From Epiperipatus broadwayi (lineage: Eukaryota > Onychophora > Udeonychophora > Euonychophora > Peripatidae): a stretch of DNA of 64,000 nt. Shown piece after piece: positions 1 to 10,439 of this stretch. Location: assembly GCA_028023455.1 (NCBI GenBank), contig JAQFVV010006740.1, positions 205,501-269,500 of the forward strand. Direction: 5' to 3'. The notes below the pieces were generated by a model. The model had not been told where the DNA came from. It saw only the letters and a list, made by a program, of their open reading frames with translations, and ran no database searches. Both the position numbers and the translations under genes were made by a program. How positions within the stretch are numbered: position 1 is the stretch's first letter; every line of letters begins with the position of its first letter.

Positions 1-384
1 GACTTGTTGTCATAGGCGTAGTTTAAGTGGAGGAAGGTGTGAAATACATACTATTTTTATATATCTACCTAATAAAAAATAGCAATTATTTAACGGGCCA
101 AAAAACTCATGTCCAGGGAAATTAAAGCAACGATATTTATTAATTCAAATTAGCTACATTAAATCAGTATTAAAAATATTATTTTCAATAATGATACGGC
201 TTAGTGGACTTCCCCTATCTAGAATTGGAAAAAAATTTAGAACAAAAAAAAAAAAAACTTGAAAATCTTGACTTAATTTGTTTCACTCATTACCCGACAG
301 CTCTTGCCGGATTGGCCTCGCGATCGACCAAAAATGGCTTTGCGATTGACCAGTGGATCACGATCGACTTGTTGGACACCCCTG
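1..384. mobile_element. Non-autonomous hAT-like element, one end (copy 1)
   Basis: The stretch is closely similar, in the same orientation, to 32240-32623. It ends at about 384 in ACACCCCTG, which on the minus strand reads CAGGGGTGTCCAAC, the kind of terminus seen in many hAT-superfamily transposons. Just inside lie several GATCGACC-type motifs, unusual in this AT-rich DNA. The other end lies outside the window. No transposase frame is visible; the short frame at 204-392 is non-coding repeat sequence. The hAT assignment is inference from the terminus; the dispersed-repeat status is directly seen. Confidence 0.55.
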
Positions 385-1990
385 ATATATAGTATGTCAA
401 GAAACTTTACACTGAACTATATAGTAATAAAATACAAGAATACAAAATAGTTAAATCAATTGCAAAAATCATTTGCAATGTCAAGCAGATTAAATCAAGA
501 GATAAGGTATGTAATTAAATGTGTGTATATATAAATATATAATAGATACAAAGTTGTATTTGAAGTAACTAAATGATAAAAAAAACAACCACTTGTTTGT
601 GGAAAAAAATTGGAAAAAAAATATATATTAAAAATTACTGGCCTATCAGACATTTTTCATTCTTTATACGATTTTCACTAAAATTATTACGAATTGTTTA
701 TCAACCAAAAAACGTTGAATTTAAAAATTATTATATCATATCTAACTATTATCAGAACTAAAAAAAAAAACAAATAATAAGTATAAGGCGTCATCTTGAA
801 TTGGATTTAAAGAATATAAAAAAAGCAATGATCTCTAAAAATATTTCTGCAGTCACTAGTTTTGGAAAATCAGCATTTAAACCAATAGTGGGCAATCTTT
901 TTATATTTGCGACAACCTTCCTTCACCAAAAATTTGTACCGAACTATTATTTGTTTTTATTATGCTTAAATTATAATTACACTATGTAAAGAAATTCATA
1001 ATAAAATGTTAGTAGTTTTAATTAATATACTATAATTTATTCCCTAAAATTTACGATTTGAAATGAAGTCTTTAAAATAAATTGGATACTTACAAAAAAA
1101 AAAAAACGGTATCTACCATTACAATTTGGTATTTTCAAGCCATTTGTCCCTTTTTAAAAATTAAATTATAAAAAAAAAATATCACTATTAAAAACTCAAG
1201 ATTTTTTTTAAAAATTTCACCATCAACAATTTTTATGCGATCCCTTGAGATGTCATGATCGGTGGGTTGTGCACCACTGACATAGACTTAGAATATTATG
1301 AAATTTGAACTAATATTTAACAAAATTCAAAAACAATCATTAAGATTCATGGCGATTCTATGAAAAAATTAATATTGATAAGAGCGCATAACAGTATTAT
1401 TCCATTTCTATATATATTTAATAGAAATTTTAAAAATTTATTTAGAGGATTAAAATAGGAAGTTAAGATAATAAATGAGACTTGCTTTAAATAACCTAGC
1501 TTTTATAGCTGGAATGATTTTTTTTTTTAAATAATGCTTCAGAAAAAAAAAACAAAAAAAATAGAATCGAAAATAATACTATAAATATTATTGACAAAAG
1601 TGAAATCAATATAGATGAAATTAAGTATAAAACTTTGTTTGGATAGAGTACTTTTGGTAGAAATAATGATAAAAATGTGCTTATGTACTTTAAAAGTAAG
1701 TGTATAAAACTAGACTTAATAAATAATCAAATTATTTTTTTGCTTAGAAGATCATAATTGAGTTTGAGGACCATGATGCATAGACCTTGAATTCCAGTTT
1801 TCCACACTCCAGATTACCAAACCATGCATGCATGTATTTTAGTAATGCACAGAGGAATTAATAATTAATGATTGTATATAAATCTTAAACATGGGTCCTC
1901 AAGAGAAAAGCAATACAGAGACTTCAGATACGTTAGGATGTATGAGAAGATATTTAAAGTAAAAGATATGGATGAAAGGAATATTATCAA
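385..1990. other. AT-rich stretch with one possible hAT terminus at 1279
   Basis: No gene is recognised. Near 1271-1279 the sequence GCACCACTG reads on the minus strand as CAGTGGTGCACAACC, a common form of hAT terminal repeat, followed inward by a short GC-richer segment (1237-1270). I could not find a convincing partner end; a weak candidate lies near 880-900. Short frames at 573-761 and 801-989 have no recognisable domain. The rest is A/T homopolymer-rich sequence. Confidence 0.3.
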
Positions 1991-2009
1991 AGAAATAAAA
2001 GTACTAAAA

Positions 2010-2929
2010 AGGGAATATATTTGATACAATAACAGAGGGTATAATAGAAATCCTTTGCCATTTGGGTCTTCTTATCATTGGTTTGTAAGTTGTCATTTGC
2101 TTCTTGTTCCAATTGGTGGGTTCTTTCTGTACTAGAATATTCATTCATCTTTGTTATGCTAGGCTCTTGCTGTTCATAGTTACAAATGAACTCCCTCATT
2201 CTAAGTGCCATTTTGAAGGGATTCAAACCTTGATTGTTGACATATGGTTGGGCTTGTTTATACTTCTGTTCATCCATTTCTTCAATTATTATATGACTTG
2301 CATCTTGGCTTTTACCATATGTTTGCACTTTTTCATGCTTTTTGGCATTTGTTATAGCAAATGTCTGTTATTAGAAGGTTTAAATTTTAATCATCCAGGT
2401 ATGGTTTCAATTCTTTATGATTTTCTTCATTTGTGATGGGTGTATCATTTATAAGAGGTTTTAAATCTTGATCATCTGGATGTGATTGTATTTTTCTTTG
2501 GTTTTTCACCATTTATAATAAGTGTGTCTGCTATTACTGGGTTTGAATCTTGGTTATCAAGGTCTGTCTGCATTTCCATCTGATCCTTGATATTTCAAAG
2601 ATAACTCTGTTATCTGAATGGCTTCCCTGATGTCTTCCTCATTCTTAATCATCCTCTGTATTATTGGTATGTCTGTGATTTCTGGATTCAAAATCAGCCT
2701 CTTTCTATTGCAACACTAATTGTATTATGAGGTCCATTTTTTCCAATCTTCATAACCACTCATCTATGAGCTCCTTTATTTTTTCTTCACTTTGTTGTCC
2801 ATTATAGGCAATCTGTTTATACACATAAAAAATTTCATATATTTGTCCTCTCTCCTGGTCATCTTTATTTAATTCCGAGTTCCATCCATCCTTATTTTCT
2901 TTGTCTGAAAATAATTCCTTATCTACCAT
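2010..2929 (-). pseudogene. Decayed unknown ORF with acidic internal repeats
   Basis: Reading the minus strand from an ATG at 2929-2927 gives about 60 charged residues beginning MVDKELFSDKENKDGWNSEL, then in-frame stops and shifts; the longest intact piece is 113 codons at 1987-2328. Between about 2330 and 2560 a unit of roughly 60-80 bases recurs about three times, encoding degenerate versions of DDQDLKPLINDTPITNEEN, so the ancestral protein had acidic tandem repeats. Base composition is GC-richer than the flanks, as expected for former coding sequence. I do not recognise the family. It could be a degraded host gene exon, a gag-like or other transposon ORF, or a processed pseudogene. Confidence 0.35.
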
Positions 2930-4090
2930 TATTTAATTATTCAAAAATATTTCTGTCCTATGCATCTTTATTTAATTAATCATTCTGAAAAAGAAATCCT
3001 ACACTTTACTTGATTATTTTTTATCTATAGTCCCTCACATGCATATCCCTTTCATATGTGTTGGATCATTCACTCCATCTGCAAAAGAAAGCAAACAAAA
3101 TTATTTTATCATATTATTATTATACAAGTGCCCCATTTCTTCATCCATGCTTTGTCATTTTTTTTTAAGTAAAAAAAAATGTCTTGTCAGTCAGAGTATA
3201 ACTTTTGCATATGAATCCATAGTTTTATTTTCTATATCTGTTTGTTTTTGATTACATAGATTACATTTTTATTATACCTGAATACTTCAAGATCTAGGTT
3301 ACAGTATTATATAAGCACTAATTAATTACATTTATAAGACAAACCAAATTTTAAAATTCATACATTTAACTCCAAATATGCTTCCATAGTTGCATGAAGA
3401 CAGGTTTTCAAAGCCTCATGTTGGCTTACTAAGTGCACTTTTTATATCATCATATCATAATCATGGGTAATAATGAGACTAAAAATGATGTATAAATTTG
3501 TCATATAATTAGTATTCAAATTCCAGTATTTACTAATTTTCACACCTTCAAATGACTGATTCATTATAGCTTTGAATAAACAATGAACCATTTTGACCAT
3601 TCTCTTCTAGAGTACATTTCCATAAACATTTTATATCATGACTAAAGCATGACCCACATAAATGTTTATATTTGCCCAAAAAGGCATGAAGATGAGACAT
3701 GCTTTAGACTTTAAAATGCAAAAATAATTTGTTAGAAAAGAAATAACAAGAAGAGAAAGGTCAAAATGATACTGTATTACACATTCCAAATGTGCAATGA
3801 AATAGAGTTCTAATATTATTGAAATGAGGAAATACTGAAATTTGAATATAAATTATATATAAAGTCTATTGATACAATTGAACAATTATTATTGTGCATT
3901 GATTATGATATAAAAACATTAATTTCAAAAATTAATACAAAAATACCTTAGTAAAGCTTTTTAATTCACCAATAGATTTTTTATTACATTGTATAAAATA
4001 AATATTAATTAATATAAATGCATTAAAAACTTTTAAAAGGCATAATAAAATTATACACAGCAATAATAAAATTGAATATTTTTCAAAATA
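2930..4090. other. No feature recognised
   Basis: The sequence is AT-rich non-coding. The frame at 3039-3251 is short, has no recognisable domain and is not treated as a gene. Confidence 0.5.
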
Positions 4091-4103
4091 TGTGATTTCT
4101 TTG

Positions 4104-4165
4104 TTCTGCACCTCGCATTGTTGCTATGAATATGAGGCAAATGGCCTCGAAAGTGCTTAGCGTTT
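4104..4165 (+). ncRNA. Degenerate hammerhead-like motif
   Basis: A perfect hairpin GAGGC-AAATG-GCCTC (4131-4145) is followed at once by GAAAG and then TGCTTAGCG. AG can pair with CT across a TG loop as a minimal stem III, and TGCT upstream can pair with AGCG downstream as stem I. The conserved CUGAUGA element is replaced by a longer ATGAATATGA, so the motif is decayed or coincidental. No second copy is seen here. Confidence 0.25.
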
Positions 4166-4430
4166 AATAATTTTTGAATCTCTATAGCTTCTCTTTCAAG
4201 CGCTTCACACGCTTTTAATTTTGTATATGAAAAAAATTAAGTGATTATTTTCTTTCACTCATTATATTTTAAAGAATTAAATTTAAGAAAAGTTTCACAA
4301 TTATTTAACTCATCTTTAAATTGCAGATAGTGTTCACAAAGCTAATTAGATTATTGGAAATCATTTTAAGAATAACATATAATTTTTTTATTTATATATA
4401 AAATTGTATACATTTAAACATTATTAAGCA

Positions 4431-4650
4431 GACAAAACTCTCCACATAGTAGTGACACCCTGTGCCAACCATTAGTAATCAATGGAAGCCAGAAGGTTTA
4501 TGCATAAAATCCCCATCTAGTGCCTACTCATCCAATATCCCAAGACTAGTTTCTGGCTTGTGGACTTCATCAGTGAAGAGCCTTGCATCTGAGAGCACTG
4601 CACCTAGATGGGCTAGCATAATAGATGGGGATCATGTGATGTTTAGTGGT
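4431..4650 (-). mobile_element. Small TIR/retrozyme-like element, truncated copy
   Basis: This is an inverted, diverged copy of 7781-8054; homology runs through blocks such as TAATCAATGGAAGCCAGAAGG and GAGAGCACTGCACCTAGAT. The left end GACAAAACTC matches the terminal repeat GGCAAAACTC of the other copy. The right end is lost shortly after 4610. It holds a hammerhead-like core on the minus strand. It may be a MITE or a retrozyme; the ribozyme core favours the latter, the terminal inverted repeats of the intact copy the former. Confidence 0.55.
4540..4580 (-). ncRNA. Hammerhead ribozyme-like motif (copy 1)
   Basis: On the minus strand CTGATGA (4573-4567) is followed after 13 bases by GAAAC (4553-4549). 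The next bases TAGTC allow a two-pair stem III (AC/GT, TA loop) with C at the cleavage position. Stem II, with loop ACAA, is poorly paired in this copy, so activity is unlikely. The same arrangement recurs at 7907-7950, which argues against chance. Confidence 0.45.
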
Positions 4651-5514
4651 TTAAAACATTATTATTATCTATAATATTTTAAGTTCAGTATGCTATAGCA
4701 CTATAATTCTCACATCATTAAGCTACAACATGAACATACCGGTTTTCTCTTAAGATAAATACATAAACTTACAGTATGAAAAATTTATCATACAAAAAAA
4801 TACATATTTTTATTAAGTTGCTCATAAGAAAATGTATAAAAGTTAATCATAAGTTCAAATAGAAACAAGTTATTGTTTGAATCAACAAATACAGTTGTGC
4901 AAGATAACTAAGTTCATTACAAGATTATGCACTACTTTAATATTTATTAACATATTTTCATTTGATCTAAAATTTATTATTTACTTATTCAATCATTAAC
5001 TATTTATCCAAAATCATTTTATAAATTTCTTAGATATTTTTCTGTTGAAGTATTAATTAGCTCAACTGAAATCAATTAAACCATATATGAGTTGCAATCA
5101 GGGATTCACAAATTAAAATAAAAAAAAAACAATTAACTAAATATGCAACAAATTATAATTTTGAAATAAATTGTTTCACTTAACATATCAAGTGGAAAAT
5201 ATGACACAAATGAATGTACCAAAAACAATTATGTGAAAAAGAGAGAAAGACAAATTAAAAACAACAACAACAACAACAAATTGAATTTAGTTGGAATTAA
5301 TGGTGTTAATATAAAAAAGCCAAAAAAAATGGCCTTATCATGTGGTAAATAAAAAAGGCTATATTCCAATAATATTAAAAATTAATTTTTTCATAAAAAT
5401 TTGTTGAATTAAAACAATGATGATGTCAAAAAGTTGACAATATAAAATCTAACAATAAAAAATTAATCAATAGTTATATAATGTTTGTATAGTGTATCTT
5501 ATTTATTTATGTAT
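4651..5514. other. No feature recognised
   Basis: AT-rich sequence with a short (ACA)n run near 5260 and no coding signal. Confidence 0.5.
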
Positions 5515-6216
5515 GTCATTATCATCATCAACCATTATCAATCTACTCAGGATGAAGTTCTCTCCAAGTTCAATCCATCTTCTCTGATCTTTAGCTTTTC
5601 TCCTCCACATCACCCATGCACCCTTTCTTATTTCATCCATCCATCTCACTCATGGTCTCTTTCTGTGTCTTTTACAATCTCTTGGAATCCAATTAATGAT
5701 TCCAATTGTCAATCTATTATCATCTCTTCTAGCAATATGTCAAGCCCAATTCCACTTCAGTCTTTTAATTTTTTCAATGAGGTCAGTAATACCTGTTTCT
5801 TCTCTTACCCATATATTGTTTTCAATCTCTTCTTGTTACTCCTAACATCCATCTCTCTATACTTCTTTGAATGGTCTGAAGTCTCTGTATTACTCTTCTA
5901 TTAAGTGTTTAAGTCTCAGATCCATAAGTAAGAACTGGTAAAACATATTTATTAAAAATATTCCTTTTCAAACACATAGGCATATTTCCTTTTAGTATCA
6001 AGTTATTTCTATCAAAAACACTTCAAACAAGTTTAATTCTATGATTAATTTCATCCATTATGTTTCCAGCTGTATTAATAATCTGACCAAGGTAATTTGT
6101 AACTATTATCTTCTTCTAACTCATCATAATTAATATTTATTTTCATATTTTGAGAACATTCATTGAACATTAATTTAGTCTTTTTAACATTTATCTTTAG
6201 TCCTACTTTTTTTACT

Positions 6217-6714
6217 TTAATCTGATAACTTCTGTAACATCTCCTGCAGCACTAAAATATTATTTGCAAAAACAACTACATCATATGCAAAATCTAAATG
6301 ACTTAAATAATCTCCATTTACTTTCACTCTTTTAGCTTCCCATTTTAATCCACAAAATACTTCTGGCAGCACTGTTATAAAAAGTTTTGGAGATATCGAG
6401 TCATTGTGTCTTACACCCTTCTCAATGTTGACTTTCCTAGTATCATTATATAATCTAATTGTTGTTGTTGCATTTTTATAAATATTCTTTAAAATATGAG
6501 AATATCCTGGATCTATACCTTGATGAGTCAATGCTTTAATCACTGCAGAAATGTTTATAGAATCAAATGCATTTTTATAATCTATAAATCCAAAGCATAA
6601 TGACAACTTATATTCATTTGTCCTTTCTATAACTTCTCTCAATACCTGGATATGATCTACTGTACTAAAACCACTTTCAAATCTAGCTTGTTCTCTTGGC
6701 TGGTGGAAATCCAA
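6217..6714 (-). pseudogene. RTE reverse transcriptase fragment, inactive
   Basis: A 165-codon frame covering the middle of an RNA-dependent DNA polymerase. Motif A is visible as FGFIDYKNAFDSI (about residues 41-53), motif B as RHNDSISPKLF (usually RQGDPISPKLF) and motif C as FAYDVVVF, where the usual FADD has lost one catalytic aspartate. The start shown is only the first ATG in an open stretch; upstream sequence towards 6720 continues the same domain. An intact RTE protein would be around 1000 residues with an N-terminal APE endonuclease, absent here. Motif decay and truncation mean it cannot support transposition. Confidence 0.75.
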
Positions 6715-6782
6715 TGTTTCCTATAGACGAGTTGTAATTATCTTGATAAAAAATTGTATAAAACTGATAAAAAGCTGATAGG

Positions 6783-6881
6783 TGTTGTTAGCCGAGAGGT
6801 CATCACAGCCACCTTGCAAGCAAGTAGTTGGTTGCAGACAATTGTGGGTTCGCCTCCCGGACGACGCTATGACATATGAAA
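6783..6881 (+). mobile_element. Short tRNA-derived SINE, copy 1, with 14-bp target duplication
   Basis: The 99-bp insert has a pol III A-box-like TTAGCCGAGAGG and a B-box GGGTTCGCCTCCC, followed by a short GACGCTATGAC tail and poly-A. The 14-bp repeat AAAAAGCTGATAGG flanks it exactly (6769-6782 and 6882-6895), proving retroposition into the RTE. Related copies are at 24639-24740 and 36288-36386. The element is little more than a tRNA-like unit plus a short tail, with no long body. Confidence 0.85.
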
Positions 6882-6955
6882 AAAAAGCTGATAGGTCTGT
6901 AATTTCTAATATCTTTTTTATGTTTGTGTAATGCATTATTTATTTCAACATTTCA

Positions 6956-7780
6956 TAAATTAATACAATTTTACAGCATGTAGCTAATGTGAGTCAAAAC
7001 TCATAACGTGAACTTTATAAAACTAGATTTCATATATCATTTTAAAATTATTTTTAGATTTTGAATATTTTTTATTATGAGCTTTGGATGAAATATTTTT
7101 AAAAATGCAGATTGAGCTTATAAAAAATATAGTATGATATTGTATTTGTTTTTATTTGAATTTTTGATTTATCTTATAGATCGAAAAGAATAAATTTAGG
7201 TCATGAAATCTTGTTTTAAAATTCAATAAGTTGGGTTTGCAAAAACAAAGAACGTCGTATATTAGAACAAAATTTATATTAAAAAAGAAACTTTATTCTT
7301 CTGTATTTTTTTTTCTTTTTTAGATATTTGAAAGATAAAATACTTTTTATACAAAATATGATTAATTTTGTATATACAATAAAAAAAAAAAACAATATAA
7401 AAAAACCCAACAACAAATCACTTTATATCTACAATTTTTATGAAGTATTTATTTATATTGTTTTTTGAATGTTTTTAATAACCTTTGATAATGTATTTGT
7501 TAAAATTTTTGTGTTTGATTTCCATTTTAATCAAATGGTTTTAATAAATATTTATAACTTATAAAGTATAAAATATCTATTTTTAATATTTGTATGGGCT
7601 CTGTTTTAATATAGACACATTGAATATAAAAAAAAAAAATAGAAGTTTTACTGCAAATTTATTATTTGAATGCAAATGTACTAACGATAATTTTTTATAT
7701 TGCCATCATTTTTTTGGTTAAACTAATAAACGTCACATGATCATCATTTTTTATGCTTGCATATAACTGTTATTAAAACA
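6956..7780. other. No feature recognised
   Basis: Very AT-rich sequence with homopolymer runs; no coding or repeat signal recognised. Confidence 0.5.
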
Positions 7781-8054
7781 GGCAAAACTCACTATACGTA
7801 TTGCCACTCACTTTATGTATTGCCACTCACTGCAAGCTAGAGTAATCAATGGATGGAGGGTTGCATTAGATCCTAAGATCTAGGTGCAGTGCTCTCAGAT
7901 CCAAGGCTCCTCACTGACGAAGAGCACAAGCCAGAAATTAGTCTGGAGATATTGGATGAGTAGGCACTAGATGAGCATTTTATGCACAATCCTTCTGGAA
8001 TCCACTGATTACTCTCACCTGCAGTGAGTGGCAATAGGTATAGTGAGTTTTGCC
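7781..8054 (+). mobile_element. Small TIR/retrozyme-like element, intact copy
   Basis: A 274-bp element begins GGCAAAACTCACTATAC and ends with the inverted counterpart, with further subterminal matching through TTGCCACTCACT. At the left this subterminal block is present twice in tandem (7796-7835). The interior is homologous, in reverse, to 4431-4650 and includes a hammerhead-like core at 7907-7950. No ORF is present. No clear target duplication is seen next to the termini. Terminal inverted repeats suggest a MITE; the ribozyme core suggests a retrozyme. Confidence 0.65.
7907..7950 (+). ncRNA. Hammerhead ribozyme-like motif (copy 2)
   Basis: CTGACGA (7914-7920, U7 being a variable position) and GAAAT (7934-7938) are separated by 13 bases with loop ACAA. 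Stem III can form as AT/GT around a TA loop, leaving C7943 as the cleavage base. CTCC (7907-7910) can pair with GGAG (7945-7948) as stem I across a small bulge. Stem II is weak (GC/GC only). Confidence 0.45.
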
Positions 8055-9272
8055 CGTTTCTTTGGATACACTTTCAAATTATCATATCTGTATTTAATTT
8101 GTATTGTATAATAATAAACTTTGTTTCATCAAGCAAAATCTTGATTGCATACAAAATTAATATAAATCAATTAATTGCATACTGCTAAATGAAATATAAA
8201 TATAGTAGAATTACTAACCACTACTGATAGAATAAATTCAGCAGTGTTACCTGTGAAAGAAACACAAAATCTGATTAAAACAGCATAGTTAAAACATAAA
8301 CTCATGTCTATTTGCTTTGTACATGTAATTTGAAATATGTTCATTTATTAACTATTAAGAACTGAGCTTATTGAGTTTCATGCTTGTTATTTATACTCAT
8401 CTGGTCTTCATGGCAATAGGTAAGAAATCACTTATAATTTATGGTGCTTTATTCAGGCTTTGAATTTGCTTTACAGGGAGTGATACTGAATTTAATCTAT
8501 CACCAGTGGTTAGTAATTTTACTATAAATTAAAATAGTATACAAAGTTGTTTCCATAAATTCTATTTTTATTTACAAAATGCCTCCATACAAAAATACTA
8601 TTATTTAATTTATTTTTATACATTGTTTTATATGCATAAATAATGTAACTAAAATAAAATTTTGAATGAAGAAAATATTAAAACCTTTAGTTAATGTATT
8701 TCTATACTAATTATAGCTTAGCATTAAATCCTAGTTATTTAAATTATGTAAATTCACTTGATGCATACAATTATAAAAAAATACATAAATTATAGAATAT
8801 AATATTTTTAATATTTTAAAATAAGTTAAAAATATAAAATTTTATATGGAAAATTTATCTCCCATATAAAAAACAACTTAATTAATATCATTTATGTTCT
8901 TTATTACTTTTTACAAATATTTGACAAATAAATTTACAAATAAATATTTTTGCAAATAAATTGACAGTTTCAATTGCTCCAACAATCTTCTTCAGAATTG
9001 TAACAAACACAAATATACATGAACATATCATTTTACATTATATATATATTGTCAATAGTAGGTTGTAAAACAGCATTGTAACAAGTAATAAAAATATAGA
9101 TAATATTAATATTATATAGATTTGGCAATGCAATATGAAAAATAAACTTATGATACTTTATAAAAAAAAACAACCTCCCAAATTTTTAATACATTTATCT
9201 ATTCTATATTAATTCACTATTGTTATTTATTATTAATATTATTATTTGTTATTCTTGTGATTATTAATGAAA
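8055..9272. other. No feature recognised
   Basis: AT-rich sequence without recognisable gene or repeat structure. Confidence 0.5.
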
Positions 9273-10019
9273 CCCTTAAACCGCTAATTTTATCATTGGT
9301 TGTATCAGATAAAAATCAAATCTTTTAATTGGCCAACTCACAAACTGAAGACAAAGCCTATTGTTAAAACATATTCACCTATAATATTAAATTCAACTCA
9401 GATACATTTATAAAAAGTATATAATTAATTTTTCAGGTCATGAAAAAAACGAAAGTTCTTTCAAAAATAAATTGCTATTTATTTATTCTAAAATATTCAA
9501 CATCGGCAACATAAAAGTTATAATGTAAACAAAAAGATCGACTTTTACGTTATAGAAAAGTAAATATTTCTTTTTACTACAACTTCAATATTTGGACTAA
9601 AATCTTCAATATTTTTCGAAAATAATTTTGTTTTTTTATTATTCTCTCTGAAAATTATGTTTAATTTCCATAAATATTATTTAATAATAATTTAAATCGT
9701 ATTCTAAATGAAAATCTCAGCGTTTTTCTTTATTTTCTTTGATCAGGCAGTTTCTTTGTTCTTTCCAGCCAATCAGAATGCCTTTTTCGGCTGAGAGCAT
9801 GCTAAGAACCAATCACAAATAATGTTCCTTCTTTGTTTAGGTTTAAATGCGTTTTTTTTCTATTTTTTACTTCTAAAATAAATCGGAAGATGTCACCATC
9901 GTACAGAACTTTTAAAAACGAATTCAATACGTATTTAACGAAAATTTTCGTATGAAAACGAACTGAGTTAGAGTGATTTCAGATGTCGACGAGGAGCCTC
10001 GTCGGACGCGGGAAAAGGG
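9273..10019. mobile_element. piggyBac-like MITE (copy A)
   Basis: The 747-bp element has termini CCCTTAAACCGC (left) and, on the other strand, CCCTTTTCCCGCG (right). A TTAA target site is kept at the right (10020-10023) and mutated at the left. The interior shares blocks with 20812-21652, such as ACGAAAGTT followed by TCAAAAATAAAT, and CAGCCAAT. A hairpin GACGAGG-AG-CCTCGTC (9989-10004) sits just inside the right end. The element is richer in CG than its surroundings. TTAA and CCC-type ends are typical of piggyBac; no transposase is encoded. Confidence 0.65.
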
Positions 10020-10439
10020 TTAATGAAATTACATCTGCTTTTTTAAAAAAAATATTTTATCTGGGTATATATTTTTCTTCTCAATTTAAATGTTCCATAA
10101 CTGAAGTCACTATAAATCTTTCTTCACATTTCTAATTATATTAAATATTATATATATATATATATATATTGAATGCTATTTTATTAATAATATTATTGTT
10201 GCTGATATAATAGTTAAGAATAATGAGTGATAACAGCACACTGATTAGATATTGAGTAAAAACTTATGTAAGCATAAATCATATTCAACAATTGTTAATC
10301 CAATTAAAAAAAAATAATTTCTTCAAATTTAAATCAGTTTTTTCCAATATATATCAAAGTTTTAACAAACTTTTATTTTATTCATAAAACTCATATAGAC
10401 ACTTTCTTGATCTTTCATAATATATTGGGTTTAAATTTA

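Larger units (their letters stand above)
5515..6955 (-). mobile_element. RTE-type LINE relic (copy 1)
   Basis: Minus-strand remnant of an APE-type LINE of the RTE group. The 3' end lies at 5515-5540, where the minus strand ends in a (TGA)n-like tail, a usual feature of RTE elements. Next come the C-terminal region (5540-6200) and part of the reverse transcriptase (6217-6714). The 5' part is missing beyond about 6955. The same element recurs at 10440-12165, 28870-29012, 33226-34185 and 59125-61300, all in the same orientation. A SINE is inserted at 6783-6881. Confidence 0.75.

Noticed and set aside
1987-2436. Plus-strand frame of 110 codons at 2104-2436
   Set aside because: It is antisense to the better-supported decayed ORF and has the hydrophobic composition expected of a shadow frame.
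6783-6881. True tRNA gene
   Set aside because: It has A- and B-box but no acceptor-stem pairing, and it has a poly-A tail and target duplications, so it is a SINE.
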